Positions 57,157-64,000 of a DNA stretch of 64,000 nt are shown one piece after another. The stretch's first letter is position 1. Each line of letters starts with the position of its first letter. Made by a program: the position numbers and the translations under genes. The DNA is from Agrocybe praecox (Eukaryota > Basidiomycota > Agaricomycetes > Agaricales > Agrocybaceae): assembly GCA_964017145.1 (NCBI GenBank), contig OZ024847.1, positions 1,364,001 to 1,428,000 of the forward strand. The letters run 5' to 3'. The notes under the pieces were generated by a model. The model did no database searches. It saw only the letters and a program-made list of their open reading frames with translations, and was not told where the DNA came from.

Positions 57157-60045
57157 GTCTTCTCGTCTTCCCGAGTATCGTCTCTTTCTTTCGCACGTGT
57201 ATCAAGGGACAGGGGGGAAACGAAAACTCTTCTCAACGCTGCGCAATACGGCTCTAAATTTAAAAATCATGCCTGGAGTATAGTAGAATAGAAGCGGCCT
57301 TGTGAACGTTTGCGATGGTTGAAAAGGCTAATTAAATTTATGAACTGAACGTAGGGTATGTCTAGGACTCCTCCGATGACAAAGGTTGGGAAGCTTCATA
57401 GCTCGTTTAATCCACCCATATGACCTTCCTTCTTGAATGGAGGTACTATGCGCAGTAGGTACTTGGAATGGCCGGGAATTAAAGAGCTATTAATGTGTCA
57501 ACCTGCTTGTGTTTTACGTCCATCTCTTCTTCTGGGAGTTATGCTATCTTCCAACGCTGTGAAGGTGACGCTCAGCCCGACAATTACTACCCTCTGCCCG
57601 AAATGCAAATTTCACGGTTGTTAAATTGCAGACGATTGAAGTCTGAGAAAGTTTGTAATAGTACAAATTGGTTTTGAGGACGAGATACACAAATGTTAAA
57701 TAATAAATTGAAAGCAGGTATGTGATACTGATTTGAGGTCCTTTCTACTGCCTGGTAGGATTTTCAAGCGGTGACAATCGACCTGCTCTTTTACCAGACG
57801 TCAAGCCGTCTGGACCAATATCTCGAAATTCATCGCCGGAAGAGCGGTGATTGTTGTCCTCGCCCACAGACCTTGCCGGGTAGCCATTCCGAGTTGAGAA
57901 TATCGGAGTATTGAGGACGACAGAATTTGAATTTGTTGTGCGGGCCCGTACGCGGAACTCGGACGTGGTAGTGGGTATGCTAGTGCTGTCGGTAACTGCA
58001 CGACCCAAACCGACTTGAACAATTAACAAGGTCGGCATGATGGTCTGCAACATTTTAGTAAAAAATGTTCTACTAAGAAGGCAAAGTCCACCCACCACAA
58101 GTCTGAAACAAATCAGTAATAGAACCAGCTATTGATAAAGGCTTGAATTTCTGAACGAGAGCACCTGACAAAACGCATTGAACGAACCCTATAAGCAGAT
58201 GAGCCAGGATATGTCATAAGCGCCAAAACACAGGCAGAATAGATGACGCTAGACTCTATTCTGTGAATTATGAAAGAAAATAAAGAGTCAGAGACATCCA
58301 AATTTCAAAACTTCCGTATTTCTTGTATTGCTCACATAACTGCCATGGCCGTATGATAACTTTTTGGATTAGTTCCCCGAAGCAAAGGTTCTGCCATCTT
58401 GGACACCCAAAATATACGCCCAACTACAAAACAAAATTATGTTTTGAACTGAAATCATCGAGTGGCATACTCACCTGTAACAACTGCAAGTACGAGGTTG
58501 ATGCCAAATATTGACCAGATAAACACCGGAACAAATGTAATGTTCATGGGGTTGACTTGGATCACTATAGCCATGTATCCCCAAACTTGTTTATATAAAA
58601 AGATCAGGCATAGAAATGAATAGTAGAAAAATAAAGCTCTTACTTGTATCGGCGAGAACAAGAACAGACGCTCCAATAAGGATGTATTTTGAGCGACCCC
58701 ATACCATGTAACAACGGTAGAGCTACGTGACCTTTTTGTCAGTACATGCAGGAATAAAAATACAAGCCCCGGACTGACCAGTATTAAATCGGCAATAAAA
58801 CTGTTCGTTGACTTGAGCATGAGTTTGATGAACGAACGGCAGAGCTGTATTCAAGTTTTAAACACTACTCACTTATTAGTCACAAATAAAGGGATTTTAT
58901 ACTCTACGCGTTTTGTAACTGCCGAGAGTTTGTCCGGATTGAAAATTGAGCCAGGGGCGTGTGTGAGTACATAGATAGTTATAGCCACGTCTGCCGTAGA
59001 CAGCACAAACATGAGCACAGCCGATATCGTTATAAACCATTGTGTTGTCTGCCTCTTGCGCGCGAGAATGAACATGCAAGCGCAGAAGAGAACGATGTGT
59101 ATGCCTTTCTTAATCGATGATTATCTTTTAAGTAAATTTCACAGGAAATACATTCATCTTACCATATAGAAGAACTTCTACCTGTTGTATTGGTCAGTAA
59201 TATCAATGGTTGACCAAGCCAGAATGCGCACCACGCCAGCTGTCACGATGACTGCGAGAAGCAAGCTAACCGCTGGTTCAAGTTGCTCAAGAACTCCTTC
59301 GAAGCTTGACATGATTTATCAGGACACAAAACAGACTTTTCTTCTCCCTTTTTTTTTTTTTTTTTTTTGCGAAAGAGCAAAAGAGGGATACTAATTACTA
59401 CGTTCCAGACATCGCGTTCCAGCTTTATGTAAATTCTGAATCCGAGCCACACTGGCCAACGTGAAGTTTGGCGAGTAGCACAAAAATGGAAATGAATGAG
59501 TAGTCAAGCATCAAAATTGCAAACGCTTCTAGGTGATCATCGATCATCTGTCGTCAAAGTAGAGAACTTTTGACAGACGTTCAGGACAATTCAGGATGAC
59601 ATGATTAATTAAATCTGATTAAGTATGGGCGCTGCGCCGTTGCCTGCCGAAGTTGATTTGAATCACGTGAAACTTGCACGCGCGTCGCGCGTGTCATGCT
59701 TACTAATTGACGCGTTCAAGACGCGTTCGTGAGTTCTCAGTTTACGAAGAAAGCTTGAAGAAAGCAATATTTTACCCTCATTCTCTTTCATTCTTTGTTT
59801 GATTAGAATCATCTACTCCGTATTAATTGATATCAAAAAGTTGAATCATATTTGTCAGCAAGGCAGGCATACACGTCAATTTAAAGCTACTACATACTAC
59901 TGGGAATCAAAACTAATTCGCGAGGAAATAAAGCCCTTCTATCATATTCCTCACATAAATATATAAAGAAGCAACAAGGGAGGCGGGTTATATGAGGGTG
60001 GGGTAGAGAGTTGGTATATTAGAAAATAAGGGGGATGAGGTGACA
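57157..60045 (-). repeat. Inverted duplication, block A'
   Basis: Reverse-complement copy of 46225-48995. A poly-T run of about 20 nt at about 59349-59368 has expanded where block A has a short A-rich run. Confidence 0.9.
57745..59312 (-). CDS. Multi-pass (7TM-like) membrane protein, copy A'
   Basis: Inverted duplicate of the 46856-48422 gene. Start MSSFEGVLEQLEPAVSLLLA, microexon 59181-59163 (VEVLLYG), then CMFILARKRQTTQWFITISA, FIADLIL with LYRCYMVWGRSKY, a helix with IWSIFGINLVLAVVT, IIESSVIYSACVLALMTYPG, TIMPTLLIVQVGLGRAV and the same ENPTRQ end. Differences from copy A are mostly substitutions, and no stop or frameshift was seen in the exons traced. Either both copies are under constraint or the duplication is recent. 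As in copy A, the exon after the penultimate helix is uncertain. Confidence 0.75.
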
Positions 60046-60436
60046 CTGAAAAAAAATGTCGGAAATTTCCAGAGTGCCTTATCAGGTTTAGTCCTGATAA
60101 GGGTCGTTTTTAGCATGATCAGACGTGCCAAAAGTGTAATCAAGTCTGACAAATATATGATTAGGTTTGATAATGATGTCCTACACCTATTTTTAAATCA
60201 GCAAACGGACTTGGACAATATTTGACAAGTTGACTACAAACGGCAGTAGATAGATGGTGGCCTTAAATTAGAGCATAGTATAATAGTATCTACATATACA
60301 TATGATGAAAACACGACAGAGAATGTGGATGAAATCAGTTTCATGTAGCAGCATGTCGGTATGTGATAGTAGATACATGATAAATTGTGCGAGATTTATG
60401 ACTCAGTATGCATGATACTGAAAAGGTCCTTTTTTC
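60046..60436. other. Unique insert between A' and B'
   Basis: About 390 nt with no counterpart in blocks A or B. It contains a perfect 8-bp inverted repeat with a 6-nt loop, TTATCAGG...CCTGATAA, at 60081-60102. No gene. Confidence 0.5.
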
Positions 60437-62712
60437 TTTTCTTTTGTGGATGTCTACTGTTGCTCCTTGACGGTTTCGCGCACACTGTCCCAACGTGTCG
60501 CGTCCGACGTACTCATCGGCGTTACTCGTGCAAGCCGCGCCCCGCGTCCGTCCGTCATCGTCCAGAGTACTCCTGTGACATAACATTGTCCCTTTCTCTC
60601 ATTATCATTATGAAAATATATCGTTTATTTGATAGTATAAATTTCCCTCTCCCCAACGCACGCTCAGTAACACTATTCACATTCCTCACCCTCGCGATAT
60701 TCGTCGTCCTACTCAAGTTCCTCCCTCGCCAGCTGCTCGTCATGCGCGGGAGGTCGATATATTACCTTTGAGGGTCGGAGGAGTTTGAGGTTGCTACGAC
60801 GCTCAATGGTAATGGTGTACTGGGCACTGCGGGCATAGGAGAGCAGAACGTGAGCATGACTGTGAAGAGCGCGGCAGTGTGTTTAATGGGCTTGCGATGA
60901 TGGTCCCGGGGAAGGATGATTAATTGTTTGGTTTGTTGGGTGTTTTGATGGGCGTGCGGCTGGGTGCTAGGCCTGTTAGGCTCTGGGTTTGGGTACATGA
61001 TGAAGCTTAAGCTTAAGCTCGAGAAGGTCTATCTATTCAAATCATGGCGATGTCGATGATGTGCGGGATCCTAGGAGTGGGAGGCTCGAATCGATCAAAC
61101 CAAAGCAACGTAAACCAAAGCATTATTCCTAGATATATACTGTATCTATCATTATAGTTCATTTCTTCCTACTACTCTCTCTATTTTATTCTATTCCATC
61201 TCGCATCTCGCTTCGCCCAACTTAACAGTCTCTCCTTCCCTTTTTTGGATTGTCATTTTTATTTGTTTCCTTCCCTTCTACGAAGTTCTTCGTTGTATTT
61301 GGTAGTTATTTAATTTGGGTATTACGATGCGATACGGATAAAAGGGGTTTTTATTATTAGTCATTCAAAGTTCATTGGGGTTAGATACATATATAACATA
61401 CATTCTATTCTATTATCGAACGAGCTATCCATCTATTAGTATTACTTAGTGGAGTAATATCATATCGTATCGTAATTATTCTTTCTCTCGCTCATTCAAT
61501 TCCTGCGAGTTCTGCAGAAATACCATATCGCTTCGTGTCAATGTGATGTAGAGCAAGGGGACCACTCGGTCTTGATTTGATAGCAGTCTAGTATTCACCG
61601 AAGCGCAGCGCAGAGGCGGTGAGAGTCGTGCGCATGATTGCTTCAGGTTTGAGGCGGCGGCGTGTAACGTGTAGCGCATTTTGTGTGATGAGTATCATAC
61701 TATACCATATGTTTTGGTTTTGGTTTACTTTTAAGTAAAAGGACGAGGATGAACTTGGATAAATATAGAAATAGAAATAGAAATATAGCATGTTAGCACC
61801 TATAGACTATGTGCCCAGTGGGTCAGAAGCGTAGGTCGTGCGTCGCTGTGCGCTCGCTTGCTAATCCTACATAGTCGAAGTAAGTGCTATAAACTGCCTG
61901 CCTACGCACTGCGGGAGCAGGTTTAGTAGAGCAGAGTATCTAGTGCATAGGACATACATACACTTATACGATAATTGTATGTAGTCTTGTTATGTATACT
62001 AGAATTGAGCGTTTCAGAGCTTCGAAGCTCGCAGTCTGTTATACTACATATTATTATCAATTTGTATGTACTTTGTTTTATTTTGGTTAGGTAACGGTAT
62101 ACTAAGACGGACGACTAAATGATCAATCGATGCTCCGGGTCTTCAAGTTAGCAATCATGAATTGATATGATATGATGGACGTAGTGATAGGCATACACAC
62201 ACAATCGTACTAGTTGTACACGCACATCATCATGGGCGCTATAATAAAAATAATTAATCGTCACTACGTACGCCATAGTAACGCCACTACGCGTATATGC
62301 TTCTTTGAGCGACCATATCCGGAATGGGAGGACGCCCGAGTGAGTGAGTGAGTATGTGTGTGTTTGGATCATGCGAGCTATATATCGGATTGGCGAACTG
62401 TGCGAGGATTTTGGAAGAGGGAATATATCATATTATATCATAACAGATCCCAAGGAGTTGACGTCAATGCAAGAGATTGTGCCATTATTTGGTACGGGCG
62501 ATATCATGGAAGGATTAAGTATAACGTACTCAGGACATTACGACATGTTAGACTTAAGACAGAAAAATAGAAGAGCAGGTCTAATAATGGCCTCTCGAGC
62601 CCAAATTCTATTTCCGGATTGAGGACTCGGAATCTCCATATGGTAAGTAGTAAACGTGGTCGTGTCAAGAGAGAAAGAAAGACAAGCAAGGACAAATACT
62701 TAGAGACATAGT
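60437..62712 (-). repeat. Inverted duplication, block B'
   Basis: Reverse-complement copy of 49650-52845. It starts inside the copied SPT intron (TGGATGTCTACTGTTGCTCC) and ends at GACAAATACTTAGAGACATAG. Apart from the broken SPT exon it carries no gene; about 0.9 kb is deleted relative to block B. Confidence 0.9.
60668..60923 (+). pseudogene. Orphan exon 2 of an SPT small-subunit gene
   Basis: Copy of exon 2 of the gene at 52398-53142 on the opposite strand. It reads LFTFLTLAIFVVLLKFLPRQ, LLVMRGRSIYYL, then TGA at 60769-60771 where the intact gene has the Trp codon of YYLWG. Exon 1 was not copied. The matching stop of the intact gene lies at 60921-60923. Confidence 0.9.
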
Positions 62713-63059
62713 CTTTGTCTGTCGCTTTTACTGCAGTTTCTCTGTAGATTAGATAAGATGCATGGAAGCCCGAGTTTGAACAATTTACTCTTAGATATTT
62801 AGTAGAACGAGTGAAGCTAAGAGCAAGCTAAGATAGCTGATTGGGTAAAAGTGCGAAGCACTTTTCGCCCTCATCCTGAGCTAGCCGATCGTCTGACACA
62901 GGTGTCCGAGCACGCTGTGATACCCACTGCTTTAGGAGCCGGGCGACGCGTCCAGCTTGCGAGGATACCCATAAGTTAGGAGCCTGGTGACGGCAAATAT
63001 CCTGGAGGTTCCCCAGGAAGTTTCAGTGTTACTAAGGCAGATGTTTGAACATCTATGCA
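62713..63059. other. Spacer before the satellite
   Basis: No gene seen. Confidence 0.4.
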
Positions 63060-64000
63060 TTGAGCTTGACATACACTACCCCAGCATGGGGCGGAAGATA
63101 ATATTTATGCATGGTGAACCTGGCAGGGGTCACATATTTTATGTGTGTTGACTTAACGAGGAGCTCTAGGCATGGAGCATACAATTTAACGTGCACTAAA
63201 CCGGCGCAGGGCGCGACAAATAAAGCATGAAGTATATAATTAACGTGTATTAAGATGAAGCATATATGTTAGTGTATATTACCATGGTGAAGGGATGGGG
63301 TGGGGCAGATGAGGCATGAGCATATTATTTAACGTGTATCAGCAGTATCAACACGGCACGGGGCGCGATGGATGAAGTATATATTTAACGTGCATTAGCA
63401 CGGCGCGATGCGCAACAGATAAGGCTTGAACCATGAACCACATATTTTAACGTGTATTACCACGGGGCGGGGTGCAACAAATGAACCGTGAGGCGTATAT
63501 TTTAACGTGTATTAACACGGCGCGGGGAGCGATGGGTGAGGCATGAGGCATGAGGCATATATTTTAACGTGTATTACCACGGCGCGGGGTGCGAATGACG
63601 AAGCGAGAGGCATGAAGCATGAAGCACATATTTTACGCGTATTATAACGGTGCGGGGCGTGATAGATGAAGTATGGGACATATGTTTTAACGTGTAATAA
63701 CACGGCGCAGGGCGCGATGGATGAATCATGAGGCCTGAGGCCTGAGGCATGAAGCATATATTTTAGCGTGTATTAACACGGCGTAGGCGCGAGGCAAGAG
63801 GCATATATTTTAACGTGTATCAACACGGCGCAGGGCGCGAGGCATGAGGCACATATTTTAATGTGTATTAACACGGCGCGGGACGCGAGGCATATATTTT
63901 AACGTGTATTAACACGGCGCAGGGCGTGGTGGATGAAGCATGAGGCATGAAGCACATATTTTAACGTGTGTTAACACGGCGCGGGGCGCGAGGCATGAGG
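63060..64000. repeat. Diverged tandem satellite, runs off the window
   Basis: About 15 tandem units of roughly 45-75 nt. The core of each reads TATTTTAACGTGTATTAACA followed by CGGCGCGGGGCGCGA and then a variable number of GGCATGA/AGCATGA heptamers. Units become more regular towards the window end. Open frames here are repeat artefacts. Confidence 0.9.

Noticed and set aside
63512..63757. Open frame inside the terminal satellite
   Set aside because: It encodes a repetitive peptide produced by the satellite unit itself.
1..64000. tRNA, rRNA and CRISPR features
   Set aside because: I looked for T-loop GTTCRA-type motifs with paired arms and for regular short repeats with unique spacers. Candidates (for example near 49636 and 34730) lacked cloverleaf pairing. 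The repeats at 63-64 kb are a satellite without unique spacers.

Overview
The window is fungal, and the gene content points to a mushroom-forming basidiomycete (Agaricomycetes). Genes are split by many short introns of about 45-90 nt with GT...AG borders. The catalogue includes a class I hydrophobin, a CAP10-type glycosyltransferase, a DUF6533-type membrane protein, a multi-pass membrane protein family typical of these fungi, and eukaryotic housekeeping genes (mitochondrial uS4/Nam9, small subunits of serine palmitoyltransferase, a METTL14-type RNA methyltransferase). There are no bacterial operons, CRISPR arrays or phage genes. No database search was possible, so family calls rest on motifs and splice patterns traced by hand.

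Layout. (1) 0.3-8.1 kb is a degraded direct segmental duplication carrying a small secreted/GPI-like protein: copy 1 intact, copy 2 broken. Its edge cuts through a lactonase-fold gene, leaving a 3' fragment at 3.4 kb and the full gene at 8.1-9.3 kb, which itself has a +1 slip in a T5 run. A hydrophobin remnant lies between the copies. (2) 11.3-13.7 kb holds a fold-back element and a five-exon CAP10 glycosyltransferase. (3) 16.7-23.6 kb is a tandem array of three multi-pass membrane protein genes sharing a 19-nt microexon. (4) 24.6-27.5 kb encodes a protein with a ~740-residue disordered region followed by a conserved four-TM C-terminus. (5) 29.8-34.5 kb holds a DUF6533-like gene, a truncated and frameshifted recyclin-1/Sec10-type pseudogene, and an intact hydrophobin. 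(6) 35.2-43.9 kb is the housekeeping stretch: SPT small subunit, Nam9, a hypothetical protein, and a GNAT acetyltransferase fused to an Mss4 domain. (7) 46.2-62.7 kb is a large inverted duplication with its two blocks in permuted order (A-B on the left, inverted A'-B' on the right). It surrounds a second SPT small subunit gene and the METTL14-like gene. (8) 63.0-64.0 kb is a diverged tandem satellite running off the window.

Functional themes: surface and secreted proteins (hydrophobins, GPI-like protein, CAP10), membrane proteins of unknown role, sphingolipid synthesis (two SPT small subunits plus an orphan exon), and RNA m6A methylation. The genes do not form one pathway. What links them is repeated local duplication followed by decay, so the window reads as a dynamic, accessory-rich segment with islands of conserved genes.
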